Of a DNA stretch of 47,373 bases, positions 16,669 through 28,146 are shown piece after piece. Every line of letters starts with the position of its first letter. Position 1 is the first letter of the stretch. This DNA comes from Thauera linaloolentis 47Lol = DSM 12138 (lineage in GTDB: Bacteria > Pseudomonadota > Gammaproteobacteria > Burkholderiales > Rhodocyclaceae): contig NZ_AMXE01000024.1 of assembly GCF_000310205.1 (NCBI RefSeq), positions 1 through 47,373 on the forward strand, given 5' to 3'. Below the pieces are notes generated by a model. It worked only from the letters and a program-made list of their open reading frames with translations, did not search any database and had not been told where the DNA came from. The position numbers and the translations under genes are program-made.

Positions 16669-17757
16669 ATGAATCCACGCCGCCAGTTCCTCCTGTCCAG
16701 CGCCGTGCTTGCCGTCACCGCCGGCCTGCCGCTCTCCGCCCTCGCTCAGGAGCCGGCCAAGCTCGGCTTCGTCTACGTGAGCCCGATCGGCGACGCCGGC
16801 TGGACCTTCCAGCACGACGAAGGCCGCAAGGAAATGGAAAAGGCCCTCGGCGGCAAGGTTCACAGCCGCTACGTCGAGAGCGTGGCCGAAGGCGCAGACG
16901 CCGAACGCGTCATCCGCGAATTCGCCGCCAGCGGCAGCCGGATCGTATTTGCCACCAGCTTCGGCTACATGAACTACGTCGAGCGTGTTGCGCGGCAGTT
17001 CCCGAACGTCACCTTCGTGCATGCCACCGGCTACAAATCCGGCAAGAATTTCGCCAACTACAACGCCCGCTTCTACGAAGGCCGCTACATCAATGGCGTC
17101 ATCGCCGGAAAGATGAGCAAGTCGAACGTACTCGGCTACGTCGGCGCCTTTCCGATTCCCGAAGTGCTCCAGGGCATCAACGCCTTCACCCTGGGCGCGC
17201 GCAGCGTCAACCCGAACGCCGAAGTCCGCGTCATCTGGATAAACAGCTGGTACGACCCGGGCAAGGAACGCGAAGCCGCGATGACGCTGATCTCGCAGGG
17301 CGCCGACATGCTGACGCACCACACCGACTCCACCGCGACGGTACAAGCCGCGGAAGAAAAAGGCGTCCACGCCTTCTCCTACCATTCGGACATGAGCAAG
17401 TACGGCCCCCGCGCGCAGCTCAGCGGCACCACCCACCACTGGGGAGACTTCTACACCCGGACCGTCAACGAAGTCCTGGCCGGCACCTGGAAGCCGGCCG
17501 GCATCTGGGGTGGCTTCAGGGAAGGCATGATCCGCCTCGCGCCATTCAACGCCGCCGTGCCGGCCGAAGTCCAGGCCATGGCAAAGGACCTCGAGGCACG
17601 CATGACGGCCGGCAGCCTCCACCCCTTCACCGGCCCCTTGCTCGACCAGGCCGGCCGGGAACGCCTGGCTCGGGCCATGGTCATGGACGACGCCACGCTC
17701 GGCAAGATGGATTACTTCGTTCAGGGCGTATCTTCCCGCCTGCCCAACGCGCGATAA
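16669..17757 (+). CDS. BMP family ABC transporter substrate-binding protein
   Basis: A 362-residue periplasmic protein of the basic membrane protein (PnrA/BmpA) family, which bind nucleosides or purines. The N-terminus MNPRRQFLLSS...SALAQ combines an RRxFL twin-arginine-like motif with a hydrophobic core and an Ala-rich cleavage site near residue 25. The mature part opens with LGFVYVSPIGDAGWTFQHDEGR, typical of the family. No permease or ATPase is adjacent, so it either works with components encoded elsewhere or has another role. Its position after pyrD fits a nucleobase or nucleoside ligand, but this is inference. Confidence 0.9.
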   Translation: MNPRRQFLLSSAVLAVTAGLPLSALAQEPAKLGFVYVSPIGDAGWTFQHDEGRKEMEKALGGKVHSRYVESVAEGADAERVIREFAASGSRIVFATSFGYMNYVERVARQFPNVTFVHATGYKSGKNFANYNARFYEGRYINGVIAGKMSKSNVLGYVGAFPIPEVLQGINAFTLGARSVNPNAEVRVIWINSWYDPGKEREAAMTLISQGADMLTHHTDSTATVQAAEEKGVHAFSYHSDMSKYGPRAQLSGTTHHWGDFYTRTVNEVLAGTWKPAGIWGGFREGMIRLAPFNAAVPAEVQAMAKDLEARMTAGSLHPFTGPLLDQAGRERLARAMVMDDATLGKMDYFVQGVSSRLPNAR

Positions 17758-17843
17758 GCCGGCGAGGCCCCGGACCGAACGCGCCGGATGTCGAAAGCAG
17801 CGCCGGGCGGTCTGGCCCCGCGAATCCATCGCCTGGCCACAAA

Positions 17844-17880
17844 AACGCCGGAGCCGCATTCGTGGCCCCGGCGTTTTCTT
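17844..17880 (+). terminator. Rho-independent terminator after the BMP gene
   Basis: Stem AACGCCGG (17844-17851) / CCGGCGTT (17868-17875), extended by GCC/GGC after one mismatch, with an 8-base loop and a T-rich tail (TTTTCTT). An A-run on the other flank makes it potentially bidirectional. It separates the BMP gene from yqeY. Confidence 0.85.
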
Positions 17881-18045
17881 GCGCTCTCATAGTACATGTC
17901 GTTCGAGCGGCCCAAAAAGGGACATCAACTTACAGTTTGTTTCAACTTGCTGCATAAGGCTTCGAACGGCAGGGACGCGAGCGATGGCGGCCATCGACTG
18001 CGGTAAACTCCCGCGCATCGCAACCCACTGCAACCGGAGCCCCCG

Positions 18046-18483
18046 ATGAGCCTGCTGGCCCAACTGAAAAAAGATTCCCTGCTTGCACGCAAGGCCGCCG
18101 ACAGCGTGCGCGCCACCTTGCTGAGCACGCTGATCGGCGAGGCCGAGATGGTTGGCAAGAACGCGGGCAACCGTGAAAGCACCGACGACGAGGTGCAGCA
18201 GACCATCCGCAAGTTCCTGAAGAACAACCAGGAGGCGCTGGGCGTGATCAAGGACACCGGCCGCCGCGCCGTGCTCGAACAGGAATCCGCCATCCTGACC
18301 GCCTACCTGCCGCCGATGGCGACCGAGGAAGAAGTGAAGGCTTTCATCGCCGGCGCCGTGGCCGGGCTGGCCGACCGCTCGCCCAAGCAGATGGGCGTGG
18401 TGATGGGCGCGCTGAAAGCGAAGTTCGGCACCAGCTTCGACGCCAAGCAGGCCAATGCCTGGGTGAAGGAAGCGCTGGGCTGA
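18046..18483 (+). CDS. GatB/YqeY domain protein
   Basis: A 145-residue YqeY-like protein related to the tail domain of the GatB amidotransferase subunit. The pattern (MSLLAQLKKD...AARKAADSVRATLLSTLIGEAE, central ILTAYLPPMATEEEV, C-terminal MGVVMGALKAKFG) is typical. The exact role is unknown; tRNA-related binding is suspected from the fold. GGAG lies seven bases upstream of the ATG. In many proteobacteria it sits near rpsU and dnaG; here it is alone and convergent with uvrC, 18 bases away. Confidence 0.93.
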   Translation: MSLLAQLKKDSLLARKAADSVRATLLSTLIGEAEMVGKNAGNRESTDDEVQQTIRKFLKNNQEALGVIKDTGRRAVLEQESAILTAYLPPMATEEEVKAFIAGAVAGLADRSPKQMGVVMGALKAKFGTSFDAKQANAWVKEALG

Positions 18484-18501
18484 GCCCCTGCCCGCCCTGG
18501 G

Positions 18502-20322
18502 CTAATGCAATGCGGCGTGGATCTGCTCGGCGAGCTTGCGGCTGACGCCATCCACGCGGCACAGATCCTCCACCGTCGCTTCGCGCACGCCGTCCAGCCC
18601 GCCGAAGGCGGCGAGCAGGTTGCGGCGGCGCGAAGGGCCGACGCCGGGGATGTCTTCCAGTTTGGAGCCGATGCGCGCCTTGCCGCGCTTGGCGCGGTGG
18701 CCGGTGATGGCAAAGCGGTGGGCCTCGTCGCGAATTTCGACGATGAGGTGCAGCGCTGCCGATTCTCCGCCCAGCGCAAGGCCTTCGCGGCCATCGGGGA
18801 AGATCAGCGTCTCCAGCCCCGCCTTGCGCCCCTCGCCCTTCGCCACACCGACCATCGCCACCGATTCCAGCCCGACTTCGGCGAGGATTTCGCGCGCGGC
18901 GCCGACCTGCCCTTTGCCGCCGTCGATCAGGATCAGGTCGGGGCACACGCCCTCGCCTGCGGCGACCTTGCCATAGCGCCGCTCAAGCGCCTGGCGCATG
19001 GCGGCGAAGTCGTCGCCGGGGGTGATGCCGCTGATGTTGTAGCGGCGGTATTCGGCACGCTTCATGGCGCCCGCCTCGCACACCACGCACGAGGCCACCG
19101 TGGCTTCACCCATGGTGTGGCTGATGTCGAAGCATTCGATGCGCTGCGGCGCTTCGTCCAGGTCGAGCGCGACGCGCAGGGCATCGAGGCGCTGTTCGAT
19201 GCGGCCGGTGTCGCGCGCCCGCGCCTGGATCGCGAGCCGGGCGTTCTTCTCGGCCATTTCCATCCAGGCTTTTTCGGCGGTGAAGCGCGGCGACACCACG
19301 CCGGGCGGGCGCTCGGTGATCTCGGCCAGTGTCTCGCGCACTGGCGGCGGCGCGAGATTGACCAGGATGCGGGCCGGGATCGGATGCTGGCCGTAGTGTT
19401 GTTCGACGAAGGCGAGCAGGCTGTCGGCCGCGCCCGATACCGCCGCACCGCTGGGAAACTGCGGCCGGTCGCCAAGATGGCGGCCGCCACGCACCATGGC
19501 GATGTTCACACAGGTGAGGCCGTCTTCCTCGATGGCGGCGAGGATGTCGACGTCCTCGTCCTTGCAGCTGTCGACGAACTGTTTGTGTAGTACGGCCTGC
19601 AGCATGCGCACCTGGTCGCGGCAGGCGGCAGCTTCCTCGAAGGCCAGGCGCTCGGACGCGTCCTGCATGCGCGCGGTGAGGTCGTCGATGACTTTGCTCG
19701 CCTGGCCGTCGAGGAAGCCAGCGGCGAGCCTGACGTCGGCGCCATAGGCTTCGGGCTCGATCAGGCCGACACAGGGCGCGGTGCAGCGCTTGATCTGGTG
19801 CAGCAGACAGGGGCGTGAGCGATTGGCGAAGACGGTGTTCTCACAGGTGCGCAGCTGGAAAGTCTTCTGCAGCAGGTGGATGCTCTCGCGCACCGCCCAG
19901 GCGTTGGGGAATGGCCCGAAGTAGCGCGCGCCTTTGGCGAAGGCGCCGCGGTGGTAGGCCAGGCGCGGGAAGGCGTCGGCGGACAGTTCGATGTAGGGGT
20001 AGGTCTTGTCGTCGCGGAACAAGATGTTGTAGCGCGGGGCGAGGCTCTTGATGAGGTTGTTCTCGAGGATCAGGGCCTCGGCCTCCGAGCGCGTGGCGGT
20101 GACGTCGACACGCTGGATCTGCGCGACCATCATCGCGATGCGCGGGCTGGAGAGGGTCTTCTGGAAATAGCTGGAGACGCGGCGCTTGAGGTTCTTGGCC
20201 TTGCCGACGTAGAGCACCTTGTCGTCCGCGCCGATCATGCGGTAGACGCCCGGCTCCTCGGTGAGGGTGCGCAGGAAGGGCTTGGCGTCGAAGGCGGGCG
20301 GGGCGGGCGTCGGATCGGTCAT
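18502..20322 (-). CDS. uvrC: Excinuclease ABC subunit C
   Basis: A 606-residue nucleotide excision repair nuclease that makes both incisions in the UvrB-DNA complex. The N-terminal GIY-YIG domain has GVY at 25-27 and YVG at 38-40. A UVR (UvrB-binding) domain lies around 210-245, and the RNase H-like C-terminal nuclease has ECFDISHTMGEATVASCVV and ILIDGGKGQ. A helix-hairpin-helix pair (DIPGVGPSRRRNLLAAFGG) ends the protein. Last gene of the minus-strand run that begins at lepA; 56 bases after nagZ. Confidence 0.98.
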   Translation of the reverse strand: MTDPTPAPPAFDAKPFLRTLTEEPGVYRMIGADDKVLYVGKAKNLKRRVSSYFQKTLSSPRIAMMVAQIQRVDVTATRSEAEALILENNLIKSLAPRYNILFRDDKTYPYIELSADAFPRLAYHRGAFAKGARYFGPFPNAWAVRESIHLLQKTFQLRTCENTVFANRSRPCLLHQIKRCTAPCVGLIEPEAYGADVRLAAGFLDGQASKVIDDLTARMQDASERLAFEEAAACRDQVRMLQAVLHKQFVDSCKDEDVDILAAIEEDGLTCVNIAMVRGGRHLGDRPQFPSGAAVSGAADSLLAFVEQHYGQHPIPARILVNLAPPPVRETLAEITERPPGVVSPRFTAEKAWMEMAEKNARLAIQARARDTGRIEQRLDALRVALDLDEAPQRIECFDISHTMGEATVASCVVCEAGAMKRAEYRRYNISGITPGDDFAAMRQALERRYGKVAAGEGVCPDLILIDGGKGQVGAAREILAEVGLESVAMVGVAKGEGRKAGLETLIFPDGREGLALGGESAALHLIVEIRDEAHRFAITGHRAKRGKARIGSKLEDIPGVGPSRRRNLLAAFGGLDGVREATVEDLCRVDGVSRKLAEQIHAALH

Positions 20323-20378
20323 GCGGGTGGCTCAAGCGCCAGAGGTGTTCGACGGGCGACAAGAAGGGCGCTTCGGGA

Positions 20379-21524
20379 TTATCCGTCCTTGCGCAGCATT
20401 TCGGTACGCTGCTCGCCGATGGTGGCGGCGGTCATCGCCGGCGCGGTGCCGGCATCGTCGGCGATCGCGGCCACGGCCTGTCGTGCCTGGACGTAGGCGG
20501 GATGGAGTTCGAGCGCGAACGGATCGGCCAGCCAGGCAGGACACGCCACGGTGGGCACGATCGACGCCAGCCGGGCGAGGTTTTCCGGGTCGGGCACCGG
20601 TGCCCAGCGGTCGAGCAGTTCGGCGGCGAGGTCGGGCCGGTTGCAGACGAGCAGCATGTCGCAGCCGGCTGCATAAGCGGCCCTGGCGCGGCCGACGATG
20701 TCGCCGGCGACACGGGCGCCCTCCATGTTCAGATCGTCGCTGAAGATCACGCCCTGGAAGCCGAGACGCGTGCGCAGCACCTCCTTCAGCCAGAACGGCG
20801 AGAAACCGGCCGGCTGCGGCGCCGGGCCGGGGTCGGCCTTGGGGTAGATGACGTGGGCGGGCATCACGCCGGCGAGCTGGCGGCCGAGGCGGTGGCGATA
20901 GGGGGCGATGTCCTCGTTCCAGAGAGTGTCGAAGTCGCGCGAGTCTACCGGCACGTCGTGATGCGAATCGGCCTCGACGAAGCCATGGCCAGGAAAGTGC
21001 TTGCCGATCGCGCCCATGCCGGCCTGCGCCATGCCGGCAACCACCGCCTGCGCCAGCGCCGCGACGGCCTGCGGATCGCGGTGGAAGGCGCGGTTGCCGA
21101 TGGCGCGGCAGGCGCCGTAATCGAGATCGAGCACCGGCGCGAAGCTGAGGTCGACGCCGTGCGCGCGCAGTTCGGCGGCCAGCACGAAGCCGGCCGCATG
21201 CGCGGCGTCGAGCGCGGCAAAATGATCCTGCTCCCACAACGCACCGAGACTGCGCATGGACGGCAGGCGGGTGAAGCCGTCACCGCGAAAGCGCTGCACC
21301 CGGCCGCCTTCGTGGTCGACCGCGATGAGCAGCGCCGGGTCGCGCAGGGCGCGGATGTCGGCGGCCAGCGCGCGCAATTGTTCGGAGCCGGTGAAATTGC
21401 GCGCGAACAGGATCACCCCGCCGACCAGCGTGTCGAGCAAGTGCGCGCGCTCATCCTCGGTAAGCACGGTGCCGGCGACATCGATCATGACGGGGCCGCG
21501 CGGGCGGGAAACGGGGAGCGTCAT
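20379..21524 (-). CDS. nagZ: Beta-N-acetylhexosaminidase (muropeptide recycling)
   Basis: A 381-residue GH3 enzyme that removes GlcNAc from anhydro-muropeptides in the cytoplasm during cell-wall recycling. The KHFPGHG block is at 175-181 and the DSHHD loop with the catalytic histidine at 186-190. The nucleophile aspartate lies in VIFSDDLNMEGA (near 261). NagZ products can signal to AmpR-type beta-lactamase regulators, but none is in this window. It is 15 bases downstream of acpS. Confidence 0.97.
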   Translation of the reverse strand: MTLPVSRPRGPVMIDVAGTVLTEDERAHLLDTLVGGVILFARNFTGSEQLRALAADIRALRDPALLIAVDHEGGRVQRFRGDGFTRLPSMRSLGALWEQDHFAALDAAHAAGFVLAAELRAHGVDLSFAPVLDLDYGACRAIGNRAFHRDPQAVAALAQAVVAGMAQAGMGAIGKHFPGHGFVEADSHHDVPVDSRDFDTLWNEDIAPYRHRLGRQLAGVMPAHVIYPKADPGPAPQPAGFSPFWLKEVLRTRLGFQGVIFSDDLNMEGARVAGDIVGRARAAYAAGCDMLLVCNRPDLAAELLDRWAPVPDPENLARLASIVPTVACPAWLADPFALELHPAYVQARQAVAAIADDAGTAPAMTAATIGEQRTEMLRKDG

Positions 21525-21539
21525 CGGGAGAACCTCATG

Positions 21540-21935
21540 TCAGCCGGGGCGCACATCGGCCGTGCGCTCGATCAGCGCGAAGGCGACGACGGTGTCGGCC
21601 TCGTCGCTGATGCTCAGGTGCGCCCGCAATCCGCTGTCGCGCATATGGGCCGCCAGCCGCTCGTCGTAGCGATAGCCGGGCTTGCCGAGCGTGTCGTGCG
21701 CGACGGCGACCGCGTGCAGCGTGGCGGGCACGGCGACGCCGGTGCCGAGCGCCTTGCCGAAGGCTTCCTTGGCGGCGAAGCGCTTGGCGAGAAAGCGTGC
21801 CGGATCGCGATGAGCGCGCCAGGCGTCGATTTCGGAGGCGGCGAGGACGCGCAAGGCGAAGCGCTCGCCATGGCGCGCCAGCGCTTCGCTGACACGCTGT
21901 ATGCGCACGATGTCGGTGCCGATGCCGTGGATCAC
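21540..21935 (-). CDS. acpS: Holo-[acyl-carrier-protein] synthase
   Basis: A 131-residue phosphopantetheinyl transferase that activates the acyl carrier protein (acpP is in this window at 36.8-37.0 kb). MIHGIGTDIVRI carries the metal-binding Asp8, and FLAKRFAAKEAFGKALG holds the second acidic ligand. The start is a GTG, confirmed by the family N-terminus beginning there. Order pdxJ-acpS is the same as in E. coli. Confidence 0.97.
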   Translation of the reverse strand: MIHGIGTDIVRIQRVSEALARHGERFALRVLAASEIDAWRAHRDPARFLAKRFAAKEAFGKALGTGVAVPATLHAVAVAHDTLGKPGYRYDERLAAHMRDSGLRAHLSISDEADTVVAFALIERTADVRPG

Positions 21936-21949
21936 GCCGCCCTGCCCGC

Positions 21950-22702
21950 TCAGGCCGCCTGTGCCGCTTCACGCATCAGCCGCTTCATTTCGGCCACGGC
22001 CTGCCGCAGGCCGACGAAGACCGCGCGGCTGACGATGGCGTGGCCGATGTGCAGTTCGCGGATGCCGTGCAGGCGGGCGATCGGACCGACGTTGTAGTAG
22101 TTGAGCGCATGGCCGGCATTGAAGCGCATGCCCAGCCGGCGCACGGCCTCGCCGGCATCGCGAACCTTGGCGAGCTCGGTCAGCACCGCCGGGGCCTCGG
22201 CGTCGCGGCCCGCGGCATGGAAGGCATGGGCATAGGGGCCGGAGTGGATCTCGCATACACGCGCGCCGATGCGCGCGGCGGCTTCGATTTGCTCGGTTTC
22301 GGCGTCGATGAACACGCTGGTGACGATGCCGGCCTCGGCCAGGCGGGCAACGGCGTCCGTCAGGCGCGCCTCCTGCGCGACGATGTCCAGCCCGCCTTCG
22401 GTGGTGATCTCGTGGCGCCCCTCAGGCACCAGCATCGCCATCTCGGGCCGGGTGCGGCAGGCAATGACGACCATTTCGTCGGTCGCCGCCATCTCGAGGT
22501 TGAGCTTGACCTGGGTCAGCTCACGCAGCCTGCGCACGTCGTCGTCGTTGATGTGGCGGCGGTCTTCGCGCAGGTGGATGGTGATGCCGTCCGCGCCGCC
22601 GAGATGAGCTTCCACCGCGGCCCACACCGGGTCCGGCTCCCAGGTGCGGCGCGCCTGGCGCAGCGTGGCGACGTGGTCGATGTTGACGCCGAGTTCGATC
22701 AT
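21950..22702 (-). CDS. pdxJ: Pyridoxine 5'-phosphate synthase
   Basis: A 250-residue TIM-barrel enzyme that condenses 1-deoxyxylulose 5-phosphate with 3-amino-2-oxopropyl phosphate to make pyridoxine 5'-phosphate. Diagnostic segments are ELGVNIDHVATLRQARRT, the HLREDRRHI loop, and the phosphate-binding HIGHAIVSRAVFVGL near the end. Its ATG overlaps the recO stop by one base. Confidence 0.98.
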   Translation of the reverse strand: MIELGVNIDHVATLRQARRTWEPDPVWAAVEAHLGGADGITIHLREDRRHINDDDVRRLRELTQVKLNLEMAATDEMVVIACRTRPEMAMLVPEGRHEITTEGGLDIVAQEARLTDAVARLAEAGIVTSVFIDAETEQIEAAARIGARVCEIHSGPYAHAFHAAGRDAEAPAVLTELAKVRDAGEAVRRLGMRFNAGHALNYYNVGPIARLHGIRELHIGHAIVSRAVFVGLRQAVAEMKRLMREAAQAA

Positions 22703-23484
22703 CAGAGCTCCTGCAGTTCCTTCAGCACCCGGCGCGATTGCAGCGGCTGGCCGCCCAGGGTGTGGTTGATCAACATGCGCAGCAGCAGCTTGGACTGGGC
22801 CAGCGTCTCCGCGCGCGAAAAATCATCGGCCGCCATGTCGAGCAGTGTCTGCCCCGCCAGCACCGGCTGGTCGCCAAGGTCGGCCCTGCCAGCCGGCATT
22901 CCGGCGTCCTCGCCTGCGCGGTGTTCCTCTTCCAGGGCCTCCAGCCGCACCGGGCCGCGTTCGATTATATAAAGGTAGCGCGCCTCCGGCCGTACCGCGT
23001 CGCCGCTGTCGGCCTCGTGTGCCAGGCCGGCTTCATAGCCGAGATCCTGCAGCAGCGCGAGTTCGAAGCGGCGCAGGATCGGCGATTCCGGTTCGCCGCG
23101 GCCAAGCGCGCGGGTGGCGTCGGCATAGGCCGCGAACAGCCGTGGATGGGCGTCCTCGCGCGCGGTCAGGCGCACCAGCAGTTCGTTGAGGTAGTAGCCG
23201 CAGATCAGCGCACGCCCGGTCAGCAAGGGCTGCCCGCCCTGCCATTCGGCCCGCACCAGGGTCTTGACCTCGCCGCCGCCCGACCAATCCATGGCCAGCG
23301 GCTGGAAGGCCATCAGCACGCCGCGCAATTGCGAGTACGGCCGCCGCGCGCCCTTGGCGACGAGCGCGACGCGGCCATGGTCGCGCGAAAAGACTTCGAC
23401 GATCAGGCTGGTCTCGCGCCAGGGATAGGTATGCAGCACCCAGGCGGGCTGCTGCTCGACACGTTGTTTCGGCGCGCGGCTCAC
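22702..23484 (-). CDS. recO: DNA repair protein RecO
   Basis: A 260-residue recombination mediator that helps RecR load RecA on SSB-coated gaps. It has the N-terminal OB fold (AWVLHTYPWRETSLIVEVFSRDHGRVALVAKGARR) and the helical C-terminal domain (LRRFELALLQDLGYEAGL). It starts at GTG 23484, overlapping the era stop by four bases (GTGA), so the two are translationally coupled. The zinc-binding cysteines seen in some RecO proteins are absent. Confidence 0.97.
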   Translation of the reverse strand: MSRAPKQRVEQQPAWVLHTYPWRETSLIVEVFSRDHGRVALVAKGARRPYSQLRGVLMAFQPLAMDWSGGGEVKTLVRAEWQGGQPLLTGRALICGYYLNELLVRLTAREDAHPRLFAAYADATRALGRGEPESPILRRFELALLQDLGYEAGLAHEADSGDAVRPEARYLYIIERGPVRLEALEEEHRAGEDAGMPAGRADLGDQPVLAGQTLLDMAADDFSRAETLAQSKLLLRMLINHTLGGQPLQSRRVLKELQEL

Positions 23485-24410
23485 TCGTAGCCGAGGCTCT
23501 TCAGCGCGCGCTCGTCGTCGGCCCAGCCGCTCTTGACCTTGACCCAGACTTCGAGGAAGACCTTGCCGTCGAACAGTTTTTCGAGCTCGACGCGGGCCTC
23601 GGACGAGATGCGCTTGAGCTTTTCTCCGCCACGGCCGATCACCATCGACTTGTGGCCCGGCTTGTCGACGATCACCGCGGCATGGATGCGGCGCAGGTTG
23701 CCCTCGACCTCGAACTTCTCGATCTCGACGGCGATGCCGTAGGGAAGTTCGTCACCGAGCAGGCGGAACAGCTTTTCGCGCAGGAACTCGGAAGCGAGGA
23801 AGCGTTCGCTGCGGTCGGTGACCTCGTCTTCCTCGTACAGCGGCGTGCCCAACGGCAGCAGCGGCGTGGCGGCCTTGACGAGTTCGTCGACGTGGCGGCC
23901 CTTTTCAGCCGACAACGGCACGATTTCGGTGAAATCGCGCGCCTGGCGCACCTGGTCGATGAAGGGCAGCAGACGCGTCTTGTCCTTGAGCTGGTCGACC
24001 TTGTTGATGACCAGGATGACACTGGACGACTCGGGAATCACCGACAGCACCTTGCGGTCGTCGTCGGTGAAGCGGCCCGCCTCGATGACGAAGAACACCA
24101 GATCGACGTCGGCCAGCACCTGCGACACGGTACGGTTCATCGAACGGTTGAGCGCGTTGCGGTGATGCGTCTGGAAACCCGGCGTATCGACGAACACGAA
24201 CTGGGCGCCCGCTTCGGTGAGGATGCCGGTGACGCGATGGCGCGTGGTCTGCGCCTTGCTGGAGACGATGCTGATCTTCTGCCCGATCAGGCGGTTGAGC
24301 AGGGTCGACTTGCCGACGTTGGGGCGGCCGACGATGGCGACGAAGCCGGCGCGGAAAGCGCCCTCTGCCGCTTGTCCAAGGGCCGGGTTGTCCGGGTGCT
24401 GTTCGTTCAT
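23481..24410 (-). CDS. era: GTPase Era
   Basis: A 309-residue GTPase that binds the 3' end of 16S rRNA during small-subunit assembly. Walker [10 protein letters not shown] is at 28-36, the switch/G3 DTPGF and G4 NKVD follow, and a C-terminal KH domain has the [27 protein letters not shown] signature. The start at 24410 overlaps the rnc stop by four bases. An in-frame extension to 24602 runs inside rnc and is rejected. Confidence 0.98.
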   Translation of the reverse strand: MNEQHPDNPALGQAAEGAFRAGFVAIVGRPNVGKSTLLNRLIGQKISIVSSKAQTTRHRVTGILTEAGAQFVFVDTPGFQTHHRNALNRSMNRTVSQVLADVDLVFFVIEAGRFTDDDRKVLSVIPESSSVILVINKVDQLKDKTRLLPFIDQVRQARDFTEIVPLSAEKGRHVDELVKAATPLLPLGTPLYEEDEVTDRSERFLASEFLREKLFRLLGDELPYGIAVEIEKFEVEGNLRRIHAAVIVDKPGHKSMVIGRGGEKLKRISSEARVELEKLFDGKVFLEVWVKVKSGWADDERALKSLGYE

Positions 24411-25078
24411 TTCGTCCTCAAGGCCGCCAATGCGAGCTCGGCCGACTGCTGTTCCGCCACACGGCGGCTGGGACCGCGCCCAAGAGTACGAATGCCGAAC
24501 TTCGGCACTTCGCACGCCACCTCGAACTCCTGCGCATGCGCCTCGCCCAACGCCTGCACCATCGAGTAGGTCGGCAGCGCAACCTTGCGCGCCTGCAGCC
24601 ATTCCTGCAAGGCCGTCTTGGGGTCCTTGCTCGGCCGCCGCGGGTCGATCTCGGCCAGCAGCGGCGCGTACAGGCGGTCGATCACCGATCTGGCGGCATC
24701 GAAGCCCGCATCCAGGAACACCGCGGCGAACACGGCTTCGAGCGCATCGGCAAGGATGGAGGGGCGGCCCGCGCCGCCGGACTTCAGTTCGCCCTCACCC
24801 AGGCGCAGGGCCTCGCCGAGATCGAGATCGCGCGCGATGCGATACAGGGCGTCCTGCCGCACCAGCGAGGCGCGCACCCGCGACAGTTCGCCCTCGCGCA
24901 ACTGGCCGAAGCGCGCAAAAAGCGCCATCGACATCACGCAGTTGAGGATGCTGTCGCCGAGGAACTCGAAGCGTTCGTTGTTGGGCTGGCCAAAGCTACG
25001 ATGCGTCAGCGCCTCGACCAATAGCCCGGTGTCGGCAAAACGGTATCCCAGCCTGCCCTGCAAGGCTTCCAGTGCCAT
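24407..25078 (-). CDS. rnc: Ribonuclease III
   Basis: A 223-residue double-strand-specific endoribonuclease for rRNA and mRNA processing. The family signature [11 protein letters not shown] is at 35-45 with the conserved acidic residues; the double-stranded RNA-binding domain is C-terminal ([23 protein letters not shown]...). Coupled to era by an ATGA overlap, as in E. coli. Confidence 0.98.
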   Translation of the reverse strand: MALEALQGRLGYRFADTGLLVEALTHRSFGQPNNERFEFLGDSILNCVMSMALFARFGQLREGELSRVRASLVRQDALYRIARDLDLGEALRLGEGELKSGGAGRPSILADALEAVFAAVFLDAGFDAARSVIDRLYAPLLAEIDPRRPSKDPKTALQEWLQARKVALPTYSMVQALGEAHAQEFEVACEVPKFGIRTLGRGPSRRVAEQQSAELALAALRTK

Positions 25079-25082
25079 ACCG

Positions 25083-25445
25083 TCAACGCGCCTTGCTGCT
25101 GGCGTGGAAATCGATCAGCAGGCTCACATTGGCCACCATGGGCACCACACGCTCGTAATGGACCTCTACGACGGTCTGGTTGCCTTCCTTGGTGATCTCG
25201 AGATCCGCGGCGGTCACGGAGGAAATGTCGTCGACCTCGCTGCGGCGGCCGAAGCCCTGCCGCAGTTCGGCCACGCTCGCGCCATTGTCGCCTTCGGCGG
25301 CAAGGACGCCGACGGTGCGCTGGATCGCCATGTACTCGGTGACGGCGGGCACGGAGCGGAAGGCCATCAGCAGCACGCACACGCCAATGGCCCCGATCAG
25401 CAGCACGCCGACAAGGCTTACGCCACGTTGATGCCTGAAGCCCAT
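25083..25445 (-). CDS. DUF4845 family single-span membrane protein
   Basis: A 120-residue protein starting [18 protein letters not shown], a type IV-pilin-like N-terminus with one hydrophobic helix (about 8-30) and a periplasmic domain. DUF4845 proteins regularly lie between lepB and rnc in betaproteobacteria and gammaproteobacteria; the function is unknown. The ATG at 25445 is preferred over an in-frame TTG at 25457 because a GGGGGA ribosome binding site lies between them. Four bases separate it from rnc. Confidence 0.88.
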   Translation of the reverse strand: MGFRHQRGVSLVGVLLIGAIGVCVLLMAFRSVPAVTEYMAIQRTVGVLAAEGDNGASVAELRQGFGRRSEVDDISSVTAADLEITKEGNQTVVEVHYERVVPMVANVSLLIDFHASSKAR

Positions 25446-25460
25446 GATTTCCCCCAACTC

Positions 25461-26249
25461 CTAGTGAAAGCCGCCGATGCGCTTCATGTCATTGAAGTTG
25501 AACCAGATGAAGAAGGCCTTGCCGACGATGTTCTCCTCCGGCACGAAGCCCCACACGCGACTGTCGGCGCTCGCGTCGCGATTGTCGCCCAGCACGAAGT
25601 AGTGGCCCGGCGGCACGGTGCACGCGACGCCGCTGCTGGTGTAGGTGCAGTTCTCGCGCTGCGGGAAGTTCATCACCTGCGGCACGAAGGCCGGCGCATC
25701 GCGTTCGATCAGCACGGAATGCTCGGCCGCACCCAGCTTCTCGGAGAATTGCGGCGAGTAGTACAGCCGGTCCGGATGCAGGTAGCTGCCCGCCTCGGCG
25801 ATGGCCACGGCCTCGCCGTTGATGGTCAGCCGCTTGTTGAGATACTCGACGCGGTCGCCCGGCAGACCGACGACACGCTTGATGTAGTCCAGCGAGGGAT
25901 CGGCCGGATAGCGGAACACCATCACGTCGCCGCGCTGCGGCAGATTGACGTCGATGATCTTCTTGTTGATCACCGGCAGGCGGATGCCGTAGGTCCATTT
26001 GTTAACGAGGATGAAATCGCCCACCAGCAGGGTCGGGATCATCGAGCCGGACGGGATCTTGAACGGTTCGACGATGAAGGAACGCAGGCCGAACACGACC
26101 AGGATCACCGGGAAGAAGCTTGCGCCGTACTCGACCCACCACGGCGCCGGCGCGTTGGCTGCGCGCCGCTTGCGGGCATGGAAACGGTCGAAGAACCACA
26201 GGACGCCGCTGGCGACGAGCAGCAGGAAAAGGATGAGGGCAAAGTTCAT
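25461..26249 (-). CDS. lepB: Signal peptidase I
   Basis: A 262-residue inner-membrane serine-lysine protease that removes signal peptides of exported proteins. Two N-terminal helices (about 2-20 and 42-60) precede the catalytic Ser69 in IPSGSM and Lys124 in DYIKRVVGLPGD. The GDNRDASADSR box near the C-terminus is conserved. Translated downstream of lepA with a 10-base gap. Confidence 0.98.
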   Translation of the reverse strand: MNFALILFLLLVASGVLWFFDRFHARKRRAANAPAPWWVEYGASFFPVILVVFGLRSFIVEPFKIPSGSMIPTLLVGDFILVNKWTYGIRLPVINKKIIDVNLPQRGDVMVFRYPADPSLDYIKRVVGLPGDRVEYLNKRLTINGEAVAIAEAGSYLHPDRLYYSPQFSEKLGAAEHSVLIERDAPAFVPQVMNFPQRENCTYTSSGVACTVPPGHYFVLGDNRDASADSRVWGFVPEENIVGKAFFIWFNFNDMKRIGGFH

Positions 26250-26259
26250 ATGCTGTCCG

Positions 26260-28059
<1,800 letters not shown>

Positions 28060-28140
28060 GGATGCCAACAGAAAGGGCGCCTTGCGGCACCCTGTTGAAC
28101 TGGAAAACCGGAAGCTGACCGGACACGGGCTGAGCGCCGG

Positions 28141-28146
28141 ATTCTA
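28141..28146 (-). promoter_or_regulatory. -10 element (TAGAAT) upstream of lepA
   Basis: TAGAAT on the minus strand (five of six to consensus) would start transcription near 28134, giving a leader of about 75 bases for lepA. The -35 region has no good match. A short GCGG-TTTT-CCGC hairpin abuts the element. Confidence 0.4.
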
